A stretch of 64,000 bases of DNA, taken from NCBI GenBank assembly GCA_003584705.1, contig AP018536.1, positions 806,001 through 870,000 of the forward strand, given 5' to 3'. A program made the translations under genes and the position numbers. Of the stretch, positions 29,444-38,675 are shown piece by piece. A model generated the notes under the pieces. That model was not told where the DNA came from. It made no database searches and worked only from the letters and a program-made list of their open reading frames with translations. Source of the DNA: Lachnospiraceae bacterium GAM79. GTDB lineage: Bacteria > Bacillota > Clostridia > Lachnospirales > Lachnospiraceae. Every line of letters starts with the position of its first letter. Within the stretch, counting starts at the first letter, position 1.

Positions 29444-30340
29444 ATGGACACTATTTTGTATCTCTATCCGGCGCGACGGACAGCGATGTGCGGGACACCG
29501 CCGGAGGAAAAAGCGGAACTGCGCCGGGGAAAACTGAAGAAATTTTTGCCCTTCCTGTGGAAAAAGGGAGAAGACCGGCATCCTGTGGTGACTGTGAGCC
29601 GGACGGAATATTTTTTCCCGGACTATCATCTGGTCAGAGTGTCGGTAGCCAGAACGGAAGGCATGGATAAAGAACAGGCGGAGCTGGCACTCACGGAGCT
29701 AAAGCTCACGGAGCTAAAGCTCCGGGAACAATTACAGGAACTGACAGAGGATCCGGATCACACCTATGTGGTGTGCCGTGAGCCTCTTTCTTTTTATTTC
29801 GGAAGGGAATTCCGGGATTATCTGCAACAGGAGTGGATCGAACATCTGCTGCGCTACGGGGAGAGACCGGGCGGCTATCCGGCGTGGCCGGATCTGGTTC
29901 TGCTGGGGAGAAATCCGTATCTGCCTTATGTCGTGCTCCGCTATGCTGCCAGATTGCAGAGCATGAAATGGTATCTTACGGAAAGAGAATACCGGGAGGA
30001 GGAAGAGTGGCTGACTGGGGAACTGGAGGATGAGTACGGTCTGATCCCGGAGATCCGGCTGCTTGCGGAAACTGCGGACTACGGACGAGTACGGCTGCAG
30101 GGGACGAAACCCTGCGTGGTACTGGATTTTTGCGACAATGAAAAGGTCTACGGCGGCGGACTGGCAGCAGGCAGTATCTGGCTGGATTTTCCGGCATCGG
30201 AGGACAAGGAGCACCGGGCCCTGGTACAATGTCCGCAGATCCGTTATTTTTCCATGAAAAAAGAGTGGAAAGACCCTCGAAAAGCCCAGGAATACCTTGA
30301 CACCATCAGCAAAAATGGGTATAATAACTCGGTTGATTAG
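29444..30340 (+). CDS. Hypothetical protein upstream of greA
   Basis: This 298-residue soluble protein is not recognised. It is rich in aromatic and charged residues, including W-Y-L-T-E-R-E-Y-R-E-E-E-E-W and a later V-V-L-D-F-C-D. An in-frame 15-bp tandem duplication (29690-29719) repeats L-T-E-L-K. It lies 62 bases before greA in the same direction and may share its transcript. The first codons are uncertain because no strong ribosome site is seen at 29444. Confidence 0.6.
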   Translation: MDTILYLYPARRTAMCGTPPEEKAELRRGKLKKFLPFLWKKGEDRHPVVTVSRTEYFFPDYHLVRVSVARTEGMDKEQAELALTELKLTELKLREQLQELTEDPDHTYVVCREPLSFYFGREFRDYLQQEWIEHLLRYGERPGGYPAWPDLVLLGRNPYLPYVVLRYAARLQSMKWYLTEREYREEEEWLTGELEDEYGLIPEIRLLAETADYGRVRLQGTKPCVVLDFCDNEKVYGGGLAAGSIWLDFPASEDKEHRALVQCPQIRYFSMKKEWKDPRKAQEYLDTISKNGYNNSVD

Positions 30341-30402
30341 GCTAGTATAGTTGCCGGGAGTGTCGGCAGTACAAAATATAGAAAACAGGAAGGTGCGGTA
30401 TC

Positions 30403-30891
30403 ATGCAGGAAAAGAAAAACATTTTGACCTACGAAGGCCTCAGAAAATATGAGGAAGAGTTACACGATCTGAAGGTGGTAAAGCGTCAGGAAGTAGCCCA
30501 GAAGATCAAGGAAGCAAGAGAGCAGGGAGACCTGTCCGAGAATGCTGAGTACGATGCAGCGAAGGATGAGCAGAGAGACATCGAAGCCCGTATCGAAGAA
30601 CTGGAGAAGATCCTGAAGAACGCAGAAGTCGTTGTAGAGGATGAGGTAGATCTGGACAAGATCAACATCGGATGTATCGTTAAGATTCTGGATGTGGAGT
30701 ATAGTGAAGAACTGGAGTACAAGATCGTAGGTTCCACCGAGGCCAACAGCTTAAAGGGTAAGATTTCCAACGAAAGCCCCGTAGGTAAGGCACTGATCGG
30801 TCATAAGGTCGGCGATACCGTAGAAGTAGAGACACCCGCAGGTGTATTCGCATATAAGATTCTGGAGATCCAGAGAAGTAATGTTGACTAA
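30403..30891 (+). CDS. greA: Transcription elongation factor GreA
   Basis: This 162-residue protein has an N-terminal coiled coil with acidic tip residues (about 10-80; [13 protein letters not shown]) and a C-terminal FKBP-like domain. GreA enters the RNA polymerase secondary channel and stimulates cleavage of stalled transcripts. It is followed by lysS after 27 bases, a common arrangement in clostridia. Confidence 0.96.
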   Translation: MQEKKNILTYEGLRKYEEELHDLKVVKRQEVAQKIKEAREQGDLSENAEYDAAKDEQRDIEARIEELEKILKNAEVVVEDEVDLDKINIGCIVKILDVEYSEELEYKIVGSTEANSLKGKISNESPVGKALIGHKVGDTVEVETPAGVFAYKILEIQRSNVD

Positions 30892-30918
30892 GTAAGATAG
30901 AGTAAGGAGTGGAAAAAA

Positions 30919-32865
30919 GTGGCAGATACACAGAACACAAAGGTACAGGAACAGGACATTCACCAGCTGTTGAAGGTAAAGCGTGAGAAGCTGGCGAACC
31001 TGCAGGAAGCAGGTAAGGATCCTTTTCAGATCACCAAATATGATGTGACCCATCACAGCACCGATATCAAGAACAATTTCGAGGAACTGGAAGGCAAGAC
31101 CGTCCGCATCGCCGGACGTGTGATGTCCAAACGTGTCATGGGTAAGGCATCCTTCTGTAATGTACAGGATCTGCCCGGCAATATCCAGGTATATGTGGCT
31201 AGAGACAGCATCGGCGAAGAGTCCTATGCGGATTTCAAGAAGTACGATGTGGGCGATATCGTAGGTATCGAGGGTGAAGTCTTCAAGACCAAGACCGGCG
31301 AGACCTCCATACATGCGGCAAAGGTAACACTGCTGTCCAAGAGCTTACAGATCCTGCCTGAGAAGTTCCACGGCCTGACCAATACCGATATCCGTTATCG
31401 TCAGCGTTATACCGACCTGATCATGAATCAGGACGTTAAGGATACTTTCGTAAAGCGTTCCAGAATTATCAGTGCCATCCGCCGTTATCTGGACGGACAG
31501 GGCTTCCTGGAGGTAGAGACCCCCATGCTGGTATCCAATGCCGGCGGTGCGGCAGCAAGACCTTTCGAGACCCACTACAATGCACTGGATGAGGACGTAA
31601 AGCTGCGTATTTCCCTGGAACTGTATCTGAAGAGACTGATCGTCGGCGGCATGGAGCGTGTCTTCGAGATCGGCCGTGTATTCCGTAACGAAGGTCTGGA
31701 CACCAGACACAATCCGGAGTTCACTCTGATGGAGTTGTACCAGGCATACACCGACTACTACGGAATGATGGATCTGACCGAGAACATGTTCCGCTATGTG
31801 GCACAGGAAGTATGCGGTACCACCGTAATTCCTTACGCAGAAGAGACCATTGATCTCGGCAAGCCTTTCGAGAGACTGACCATGGTAGATGCCGTCAAGA
31901 AATATGCAGGCGTTGATTTCGATCAGATCCCCGACACCGCTGCTGCGAAGAAGCTGGCAGACGAGAAGGGTGTACATTACGAAGAGCGTCATGCCAAGGG
32001 CGATATCCTGAACCTGTTCTTCGAAGAGTTCGTAGAAGAGCATCTGATCCAGCCCGTATTCATTATGGACCATCCGGTAGAGATCTCTCCTCTGACCAAG
32101 AGAAAGCCGGATAAGCCCGATTATGTAGAGCGTTTCGAACTGTTCATCTATGGACGTGAGATGTGTAACGCTTATTCCGAATTAAATGATCCCATCGACC
32201 AGAGAGAGCGTTTCAAGGCGCAGGAAGCTGCACTGGCAGCCGGCGATGAGGAAGCCAACACCACCGATGAAGATTTCATGAACGCACTGGAGATCGGTAT
32301 GCCTCCTACCGGCGGTATCGGATACGGTATCGACCGTCTGGTAATGCTGCTGACCAACTCCCCTGCCATCCGTGATGTTCTGCTGTTCCCGACAATGAAG
32401 TCCTTAGATGGTGTAAATAAGAAAAATGATGTAAATAATACAGCTTCTGAAGCACCTGAAAAAAATGTAAAAACTGAGTCTGAAAAGATTGATTTTTCTA
32501 AGGTAAAGGTAGAGCCTTTATTTGAGGAATTTGTTGATTTTGATACATTCAGCAAGTCAGATTTCCGTGCAGTAAAGGTTAAAGAGTGTGTTGCAGTACC
32601 GAAGTCAAAGAAACTGTTACAGTTTACTCTTGATGACGGAACAGGCACAGACAGAACCATTTTAAGCGGTATTCATAGCTTTTATGAGCCGGAAGAACTG
32701 GTTGGAAAGACTCTGATTGCTATCACAAATCTTCCACCGAGAGCTATGATGGGCATTGACTCTTGCGGTATGCTCCTCAGTGCTATTCATGAAGAAGAAG
32801 GCGAAGAAAAGCTTCATCTTCTGATGGTAGATGACCACATTCCGGCAGGTGCAAAGCTCTATTAA
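30919..32865 (+). CDS. lysS: Lysyl-tRNA synthetase with swapped C-terminal tRNA-binding domain
   Basis: This 648-residue class II enzyme charges tRNA-Lys. An N-terminal OB anticodon domain (about 60-150) and the catalytic core with motif 2 (F-R-N-E-G-L-D-T-R-H-N-P-E-F-T) and motif 3 (G-I-G-Y-G-I-D-R-L) precede an EMAP/Trbp111-type tRNA-binding domain (about 530-648). Codons up to K494 (32400) look like the surrounding core genes. From 32401 they abruptly become A+T-rich (gat, aaa, gta, tct), and a second, G+C-richer version of this same tail lies at 41281-41761. The tail therefore appears to have been replaced by an inserted element. The protein remains full length. Confidence 0.95.
   Translation: MADTQNTKVQEQDIHQLLKVKREKLANLQEAGKDPFQITKYDVTHHSTDIKNNFEELEGKTVRIAGRVMSKRVMGKASFCNVQDLPGNIQVYVARDSIGEESYADFKKYDVGDIVGIEGEVFKTKTGETSIHAAKVTLLSKSLQILPEKFHGLTNTDIRYRQRYTDLIMNQDVKDTFVKRSRIISAIRRYLDGQGFLEVETPMLVSNAGGAAARPFETHYNALDEDVKLRISLELYLKRLIVGGMERVFEIGRVFRNEGLDTRHNPEFTLMELYQAYTDYYGMMDLTENMFRYVAQEVCGTTVIPYAEETIDLGKPFERLTMVDAVKKYAGVDFDQIPDTAAAKKLADEKGVHYEERHAKGDILNLFFEEFVEEHLIQPVFIMDHPVEISPLTKRKPDKPDYVERFELFIYGREMCNAYSELNDPIDQRERFKAQEAALAAGDEEANTTDEDFMNALEIGMPPTGGIGYGIDRLVMLLTNSPAIRDVLLFPTMKSLDGVNKKNDVNNTASEAPEKNVKTESEKIDFSKVKVEPLFEEFVDFDTFSKSDFRAVKVKECVAVPKSKKLLQFTLDDGTGTDRTILSGIHSFYEPEELVGKTLIAITNLPPRAMMGIDSCGMLLSAIHEEEGEEKLHLLMVDDHIPAGAKLY
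32387..32400 (+). repeat. Left 14-bp direct repeat (attL-like core)
   Basis: TCCCGACAATGAAG inside lysS is repeated exactly at 41273-41286. It marks the left edge of the island and the point at which lysS codon usage changes. Confidence 0.75.
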
Positions 32866-33014
32866 GATGATGTAAAGATGTACCGTTTTACCAAATAGAC
32901 GGGACGTACTTCATTTGATAAAAAACTAAAAAAACAGCGATTTACATCAAACTTACATCATTTGATGCAGAAATCGGTGCAAGCAAGAAAAAATCGCATA
33001 ATTAGTGCAATGAG

Positions 33015-33045
33015 TGGGCAATTCCAACCGGAGTTGCCCATTTTT
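33015..33045 (+). terminator. Rho-independent terminator downstream of lysS
   Basis: GGGCAATTCC pairs with GGAGTTGCCC around AACC, then ATTTTT (to 33045). It lies in the 222-base gap after the present lysS end. Confidence 0.75.
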
Positions 33046-33087
33046 AAAACAAACAGAAATACAAATCGGAAGTTGGAGGATACACGC

Positions 33088-33612
33088 ATGAAAATTGTAA
33101 TCATTAATGGAAGTGCCAGAAAAGGAAATACGTTGGCAGCAATCAATGCATTTATAAAAGGAGCATCAGAAAAGAATGAAATTGAAATCATTGAACCTGA
33201 CAAACTCAACATTGCACCATGCAAGGGATGTGGTGTCTGTCAATGCTCTAAGGGATGCGTCGATAAGGATGATACAAATCCTACAATTGATAAAATTGCT
33301 GCCGCAGATATGATTCTTTTTGCTACACCAGTTTATTGGTGGGGAATGTCAGCACAATTGAAACTTATCATTGATAAGTGCTACTGCCGTGGATTGCAGT
33401 TAAAAAATAAAAAAGTTGGCACGATTGTTGTAGGCGGTTCTCCCGTAGACAGTATCCAGTATGAGCTGATTGATAAGCAGTTTGACTGTATGGCAAAATA
33501 TCTTTCATGGGATATGCTTTTCCAAAAATCATATTACGCAACAGCCAGAGATGAACTTGAAAAAAACAAAGATTCCATGAACGAACTTGAGGGGATCGGA
33601 AAAAATTTATAA
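33088..33612 (+). CDS. NADPH-dependent FMN reductase-like flavodoxin-fold protein
   Basis: This 174-residue protein begins M-K-I-V-I-I-N-G-S-A-R-K-G-N-T, the FMN phosphate loop of the NAD(P)H-dependent oxidoreductase family. C-K-G-C-G-V-C-Q-C-S-K-G-C follows at about residues 46-58, as in iron-sulfur flavoprotein-like members. T-P-V-Y-W-W-G-M-S is the flavin ring site. The ATG at 33088 is preferred because TTGGAGG lies just before it. The exact substrate is unknown. It is A+T-rich island cargo. Confidence 0.88.
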   Translation: MKIVIINGSARKGNTLAAINAFIKGASEKNEIEIIEPDKLNIAPCKGCGVCQCSKGCVDKDDTNPTIDKIAAADMILFATPVYWWGMSAQLKLIIDKCYCRGLQLKNKKVGTIVVGGSPVDSIQYELIDKQFDCMAKYLSWDMLFQKSYYATARDELEKNKDSMNELEGIGKNL

Positions 33613-33775
33613 AGCACGTTCCAAATTCCAGCTCTACAAGCAGTCTTTACATTGACATCAGCAACATATGCATGGTATGGTGCAAATAATAAGGTAGAGA
33701 GGCAACTATAACGAAGAGCAGTCCTTCATCTCTATTGATTCAAAGAACACAGGAAAGGGAAGAGTAATTTTAGCT

Positions 33776-35119
33776 ATGAAAAAGAGTCTGAGAATGACAG
33801 AGGGAAGTATCTCCCAAAAGATCATTTTTTTTGCAATTCCATTGTTTCTGGGAAATCTGTTCCAGCAATTGTATAATACTGCTGATTCCCTGATCGTAGG
33901 AAATTTTCTAGGAAGTAATGCACTGGCGGCAGTCAGTTCATCTGGAAATCTGATTTTTCTGATGGTAGGTTTTATTAACGGCATTGCCATGGGTGCAGGT
34001 GTTGTTATTGCACGATATTACGGAGCCCAAAAAAGAGACTGCCTGCAAAAGGCAATCCATACAACGGTTGCATTTGGACTTGTGGCCGGTGCGGCGCTGA
34101 CAGTTTTGGGAATGCTTCTGGCACCAAAGATCCTGGTATTGATGGGAACTCCTGCGGACGTGCTCCCGGAATCTATTGTGTATTTCCGTACATATTTTGC
34201 AGGGTCTATGGGTGCTGTCATGTACAATATCTTTGTTGGAGTTCTGCAGTCGGTCGGTGATGGACGCCATCCACTGATATATCTGATTATTTCTTCCTGT
34301 GTCAATGTCGTTCTGGACATTTTCTTTATCGCAGGTCTTGGCATGGGAGTCGGATCAGCAGCACTTGCAACCGCAATTTCACAGTTTGTCAGTGCACTGC
34401 TCTGTATGGTTCATCTGCTGCGTGTGGAAGAAGAATACCGTCTGGAATTGCGAGAGATTCGTTTTGACAGTTCTATGCTGAAGCAGATCATCCAGAATGG
34501 TGTACCATCCGGTTTTCAGAATTCAGTGATCGCGATCGCGAACGTCTTTGTACAGTCAAATATAAATGCATTTGGAAAAATGGCGATGGCAGGATGTGGT
34601 TCCTACTCCAAGATAGAGGGATTCGCATTTTTGCCGGTGACCTGTTTTACAATGGCTCTGACAACCTTTGTCAGTCAGAATCTGGGTGCAAAACAGTATG
34701 ACCGGGCGAAAAAGGGAGCAAGATTTGGAGTTTTCTGCTCGATTACTATTGCAGAGTTGATCGGTATTATCATATATGTGGCAGCACCGGTACTGATCAC
34801 AGCGTTTAACAGAGATCCTGATGTTGTACATTATGGAGTCATGCAGTCCAGAACAATTGCGTTATTTTATTGTCTGCTGGCGTTTTCTCATTGCATCGCA
34901 GCAGTACTTCGTGGATCAGGTAATGCATCCGTTCCGATGATCGTTATGCTCTGTGACTGGTGTTTGTTTCGCGTAAGCTACATTACTGTGGCAGTTCGTA
35001 TTCTCCCGGATATACGAGTGATTTTCTGGGCATACCCATTGACTTGGGGTATCAGCTCCGCGATTTTTCTGTATCTGTTCTTACGTGGAAAATGGGTTTA
35101 CGGATTCGAGAAATCCTAA
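33776..35119 (+). CDS. MATE family efflux transporter
   Basis: This 447-residue protein has about twelve membrane helices and the MatE repeat pattern. The N-terminal F-F-A-I-P-L-F-L-G-N-L-F-Q-Q-L-Y-N-T-A-D-S-L-I-V-G and the second-half F-A-F-L-P-V-T-C-F-T-M-A-L-T-T-F are typical of Na+ or H+ coupled drug exporters. It is probably single in its transcript, with a terminator at 35253. Multidrug or metabolite export is likely, but the substrate is not predictable. Confidence 0.93.
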   Translation: MKKSLRMTEGSISQKIIFFAIPLFLGNLFQQLYNTADSLIVGNFLGSNALAAVSSSGNLIFLMVGFINGIAMGAGVVIARYYGAQKRDCLQKAIHTTVAFGLVAGAALTVLGMLLAPKILVLMGTPADVLPESIVYFRTYFAGSMGAVMYNIFVGVLQSVGDGRHPLIYLIISSCVNVVLDIFFIAGLGMGVGSAALATAISQFVSALLCMVHLLRVEEEYRLELREIRFDSSMLKQIIQNGVPSGFQNSVIAIANVFVQSNINAFGKMAMAGCGSYSKIEGFAFLPVTCFTMALTTFVSQNLGAKQYDRAKKGARFGVFCSITIAELIGIIIYVAAPVLITAFNRDPDVVHYGVMQSRTIALFYCLLAFSHCIAAVLRGSGNASVPMIVMLCDWCLFRVSYITVAVRILPDIRVIFWAYPLTWGISSAIFLYLFLRGKWVYGFEKS

Positions 35120-35252
35120 TCGCTATACCGAACTTTTTGGTGTGAATTTGATACTGCGATTACTCTACACATAAGCTTTTCCTCATATAACTTACAATCA
35201 ATACTTTTTCTTACAGCAGGCGTATACCGCTCTTAACAAGCCTGAATCCCAT

Positions 35253-35293
35253 AAAATGGAGCTACACAAAATTACTATGCAGCTCCATTTTTG
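35253..35293 (+). terminator. Rho-independent terminator after the MATE gene
   Basis: AAAATGGAGCT (35253-35263) pairs with AGCTCCATTTT (35281-35291), followed by T. Confidence 0.8.
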
Positions 35294-35340
35294 GTAGTAT
35301 AACAACACTCTGAAACAAAAGTCTCAATATATGCATGAAC

Positions 35341-35496
35341 TTAAACACTGTAATCAATAGATCTTCTGACAAACTGATTGCCACTTTGTACCAGATTGCT
35401 CTTCACCAATTCCCTTGTGACGCTATCTAATATGCTAGAATCAAACGGCTGTCCCGGTTGCCAGTTAGGATTCGCTACCTTTACTGCCGCATACAT
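35341..35496 (-). pseudogene. Short minus-strand coding remnant
   Basis: A 51-codon reading frame ending at 35341 encodes a protein-like tail (M-Y-A-A-V-K-V-A-N-P-N-W-Q-P-G-Q). No family is recognised and nothing homologous continues upstream. It may be the 3' end of a lost gene of the island. Confidence 0.25.
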
Positions 35497-35548
35497 AGCA
35501 GAACGATATTTGCCCTCATACTGTTTACTGTTTACGTTGATGCTAGAC

Positions 35549-35740
35549 TATATGTATGGAGAAGCACTTTATAAGCCTGAAATGAAAGAAGGAAATCCTA
35601 TAAGGTTATATAGTTTGGATGAAATCACGGAGATATTCTGTAAATTAGGACTTCGTATTTGTAACAGCTTTGCTGATTTCAGTGGAAAGCCGAGTTCTGA
35701 TAATGATATTCAATTGATGGTTTATTCCATACGGGAATAA
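35549..35740 (+). pseudogene. C-terminal fragment of a SAM-dependent methyltransferase
   Basis: The last 63 codons of a reading frame (Y-G-E-A-L-Y-K-P...P-I-R-L-Y-S-L-D-E-I-T) resemble the C-terminal end of class I methyltransferases. The SAM-binding part is absent. The rest of the 699-base gap between the MATE and ABC genes holds only the terminator and the regulatory sites listed. Confidence 0.4.
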
Positions 35741-35800
35741 ATCTTCATCAAATCTTTATTTTCTTCTGTTAGGTTATATTTCAGTAAGAAATGAAATATA
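35739..35800 (+). promoter_or_regulatory. Control region of the ABC transporter operon
   Basis: Direct repeats AAATCTT at 35739 and 35750 are 11 bases apart, the spacing used by OmpR-type regulators. They are followed 17 bases later by TTATAT. An inverted repeat TATATTTC (35775-35782)/GAAATATA (35793-35800) lies just before the ribosome site. The regulator encoded at 38013 is the obvious candidate to bind here. Confidence 0.45.
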
Positions 35801-35818
35801 GAAGGAAGGATAGTAAAG

Positions 35819-36532
35819 ATGGAAATGATGTTACAGACACAAAATCTATGTAAATATTTTAGAAAACAGAAAGCGGTAAATAATGTTTCACTTAATATCG
35901 AAAAGGGACAGATTTATGGACTGCTTGGACCGAATGGCGCTGGTAAATCTACCACATTGAAAATGCTGACCGGTATGATGAAACCAACTGCAGGAAAGAT
36001 TTACTTTGATGGAAAACTTTTGGATAGGAAAGATTTATCAAAAATAGGAGCGTTAATTGAAAATCCGCCTATTTATGAAAATCTTTCCGCCAGAGAGAAT
36101 TTGAAGGTAAGACAATTATTGCTTGGTACAGATGAAAACAGAATTGATGAGGTCTTGCAGATTGTATCACTTACAAACACCGGAAAGAAGAAAGCAGGAC
36201 AGTTTTCTTTGGGGATGAAGCAAAGACTAGGCATTGCAATGGCATTGCTTGGAGAACCGGAACTTTTGATATTGGATGAACCTACGAATGGATTAGATCC
36301 AATAGGCATTGAGGAATTACGAGAGCTGATCCGGTCTTTTCCGGAACAGGGAATCACTGTAATTCTCTCCAGTCATATTCTCTCAGAGGTACAGTTACTT
36401 GCAGATAAAGTCGGGATTATTTCAGGTGGAATCTTAGGATACGAAGGAGCATTAAAGCAGGGAGATAATCTTGAAGATTTGTTTATGAATGTGGTAAGAA
36501 AAAACCAGAAAGCAGGTGAAATCCATGGTTAA
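35819..36532 (+). CDS. Lantibiotic-protection type ABC transporter, ATP-binding protein
   Basis: This 237-residue ATPase has Walker A G-P-N-G-A-G-K-S-T, signature F-S-L-G-M-K-Q-R-L-G and Walker B L-L-I-L-D-E-P-T-N-G-L-D-P. It is of the BcrA/NisF/CprA type. With the two MutE/MutG-like permeases downstream it should form a transporter that removes lantibiotics or other cationic peptides from the membrane. It overlaps the next gene by 8 bases. Confidence 0.92.
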   Translation: MEMMLQTQNLCKYFRKQKAVNNVSLNIEKGQIYGLLGPNGAGKSTTLKMLTGMMKPTAGKIYFDGKLLDRKDLSKIGALIENPPIYENLSARENLKVRQLLLGTDENRIDEVLQIVSLTNTGKKKAGQFSLGMKQRLGIAMALLGEPELLILDEPTNGLDPIGIEELRELIRSFPEQGITVILSSHILSEVQLLADKVGIISGGILGYEGALKQGDNLEDLFMNVVRKNQKAGEIHG

Positions 36533-37256
36533 TATTATAAAAGCAGAACATCAAAAAGCCAAAAGAACCATGCGAAAAAAGTTTATCTGGGGATTTCCTC
36601 TTCTTACATTTGTCATGGCATTTATATTTACTCTTGGGATGACAAATGCTTATGCAGAAAGTGTTTGGAACTGGTGGTATACACTTTTGCTGCCGGGGAT
36701 GATTGCTTTATTTTGTTATCTTTCTGTGGCGCAGGAGAAAAAGATAAAATACTATCATTTAATGACTATTCCCACAGACAGAAGAAAATTGTTGCTGGGG
36801 AAAATTATTTATATTGGGTACATGATTTTGTTTTCTAATGTGATTGTGTTTGCAGGAGCAACGCTTGGAGGCTTTCTTCTAACGACACATGTTCCAGTTG
36901 GAGGAGCGTTGATTGCAGTATTGTTTCTGACGGTTTCTGAGTTATGGGAGATTCCGGTAGCTTTATTTTTAAGTGAACGATTTGGAATGATTGTAAACCT
37001 GTTCGTCTGCCTGTTTATTACCGTCAGCGGTGTGGTAATATCACAAACCAGAATCTGGTATGTACTTGTTTCTGCAATCCCTATGCGAATGATGTGCCCG
37101 TTGCTTCATGTTTTACCAAATGGACTTGCCGCAGAAGCAGGGAATCCTCTTTTGGATACGGGAGTCATTGTTCCGGGAATGTGTCTCTCAATCATCTGGT
37201 TTGTTTTTGTAACGGTTCTGTTTTTGAAATGGTTTGAGAGAAGAGAGGTGAAATAA
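36525..37256 (+). CDS. Lantibiotic immunity ABC permease, MutE/EpiE-like
   Basis: This 243-residue membrane protein with six predicted helices follows the pattern of the first permease of lantibiotic immunity transporters (I-K-A-E-H-Q-K-A-K-R-T at the N terminus, a W-N-W-W-Y motif near residue 50). The ATG at 36525 is preferred to a GTG at 36516 because AGGTGA lies directly ahead. It is co-translated with the ATPase upstream and is followed by the second permease after one base. Confidence 0.85.
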   Translation: MVNIIKAEHQKAKRTMRKKFIWGFPLLTFVMAFIFTLGMTNAYAESVWNWWYTLLLPGMIALFCYLSVAQEKKIKYYHLMTIPTDRRKLLLGKIIYIGYMILFSNVIVFAGATLGGFLLTTHVPVGGALIAVLFLTVSELWEIPVALFLSERFGMIVNLFVCLFITVSGVVISQTRIWYVLVSAIPMRMMCPLLHVLPNGLAAEAGNPLLDTGVIVPGMCLSIIWFVFVTVLFLKWFERREVK

Positions 37257-37257
37257 G

Positions 37258-37998
37258 ATGATTGGAAGATCTCTTAATGCAGACTTGCGAAAGATGAAAG
37301 GAACATCTGTGATTCTGGCACACTTACTGATTCCGATTATAACCAGCGTTATATTTTTAATATATTACTTTTTTTCACCATGGAATGAAAATATGAAAGT
37401 GATTGCATTTTATCAGGCAATAGGAGCAGGACTTCCGGTACTTATTGGAATTTTTACAGCAAGTGTGATGGAACAGGAACAAAATGCAGGTGATTTTCAA
37501 AATCTGTTGTCTTTACCGGATAAACCTGCAGCATTTTTATCGAAACTGTTGATGCTACTGGTTTTGTGTCTGTGCTCTATCCTATTGACAGCAATCATAT
37601 TCGGAATTGGATTTGGAAGAATCGCATCAAGCGATATCGAAATCATGAAAGGATGTATATTTGCAGCATTGCTGCTGTGGGGAAGCAGTGTTCCACTTTA
37701 TCTGTGGCAGCTGATTCTGGCTTTTCAGTTTGGAAAAGGGGTATCCATTGGAGCAGGGATTATATCAGGACTAATTAGTGCATTGATGCTTACCGGACTT
37801 GGAGATTATGTGTGGAAATATGTATTTGTCTGCTGGACGGGTAGAGTACCATATACTTATCTGCAATCTGTATTGGGAGAAACTAGTGTAGGTGAATGGT
37901 TGTCATTCATACCAGGTTGCTTAATATTTACAGGGATAAGTATGGTATACTATTTTTGGTGGGTAAACCACTGGGAAGGAAACAGAATATCGGAATAG
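37258..37998 (+). CDS. Lantibiotic immunity ABC permease, MutG-like
   Basis: This 246-residue membrane protein has six predicted helices and the N-terminal amphipathic stretch followed by M-K-G-T-S typical of the second permease. E-Q-E-Q-N-A-G-D-F-Q-N-L is a conserved cytoplasmic loop. Together with the previous two genes it makes a complete CprABC or NisFEG-like transporter. The response regulator gene follows after 14 bases. Confidence 0.85.
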   Translation: MIGRSLNADLRKMKGTSVILAHLLIPIITSVIFLIYYFFSPWNENMKVIAFYQAIGAGLPVLIGIFTASVMEQEQNAGDFQNLLSLPDKPAAFLSKLLMLLVLCLCSILLTAIIFGIGFGRIASSDIEIMKGCIFAALLLWGSSVPLYLWQLILAFQFGKGVSIGAGIISGLISALMLTGLGDYVWKYVFVCWTGRVPYTYLQSVLGETSVGEWLSFIPGCLIFTGISMVYYFWWVNHWEGNRISE

Positions 37999-38012
37999 AA
38001 TCGAGGGAAACT

Positions 38013-38675
38013 ATGGCAAAAATACTGGCAGTTGATGATGAACCGGCAATTTTGGAAATGATAGAAAGCATTTTGAATAAGGATGGACATCTGGTTACCA
38101 AAGTAAGTAATCCACTAAAAATTCATATGGAAGAATTACATCGTTATGACCTGATTTTACTGGACATTATGATGCCTGGAATTGATGGCTTCGAATTATG
38201 CAAAAGAATCAGGGCACTTGTGGATTGTCCGATTTTGTTTCTTACGGCAAAAACGGAGGAAAACAGTCTGGTAAACGGACTTTCTTTAGGAGCAGATGAT
38301 TATATTTCAAAGCCATTTGGAGTGATGGAACTTCGGGCAAGGATCAATGCACATCTTAGAAGAGAGCACAGGGAACATTCTGTCCGGATGGTTTTGGGGA
38401 GAGTCTGCATTCAGATGTCTCAAAAGAAACTGTTGATGGATGATAAGGAACTTCCGTTTACGAAAGCAGAGTACGAAATCTGTGAATTTCTGGCTAAAAA
38501 CGGAGGACAGGTTTTCTCGAAGGAACAGATATTGGAAGCGGTCTTTGGCTTTGACAATGAGAGTAATGACAGTACCATTATCACGCATATCAAAAATATA
38601 AGAGCAAAATTTGCGGATTATGATTATACACCGATAAAAACAGTCTGGGGGATTGGATATAAATGGGAAGAGTAA
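38013..38675 (+). CDS. OmpR-family response regulator
   Basis: This 220-residue regulator has a receiver domain (1-115; acidic pocket D-D-E, phosphorylated Asp at 51 in L-L-D-I-M-M-P-G) and a winged-helix DNA-binding domain (about 125-218). The ATG at 38013 follows GAGGG and starts at the receiver domain. It probably activates the transporter operon in response to antimicrobial peptide sensed by the kinase. The kinase gene overlaps it by 13 bases. Confidence 0.93.
   Translation: MAKILAVDDEPAILEMIESILNKDGHLVTKVSNPLKIHMEELHRYDLILLDIMMPGIDGFELCKRIRALVDCPILFLTAKTEENSLVNGLSLGADDYISKPFGVMELRARINAHLRREHREHSVRMVLGRVCIQMSQKKLLMDDKELPFTKAEYEICEFLAKNGGQVFSKEQILEAVFGFDNESNDSTIITHIKNIRAKFADYDYTPIKTVWGIGYKWEE

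Noticed and set aside
33613..33775. Small protein tail (V-F-T-L-T-S-A-T-Y-A-W-Y-G) between the oxidoreductase and MATE genes, possibly holin-like
   Set aside because: Only about 22 codons with no start signal; too short to support a call.
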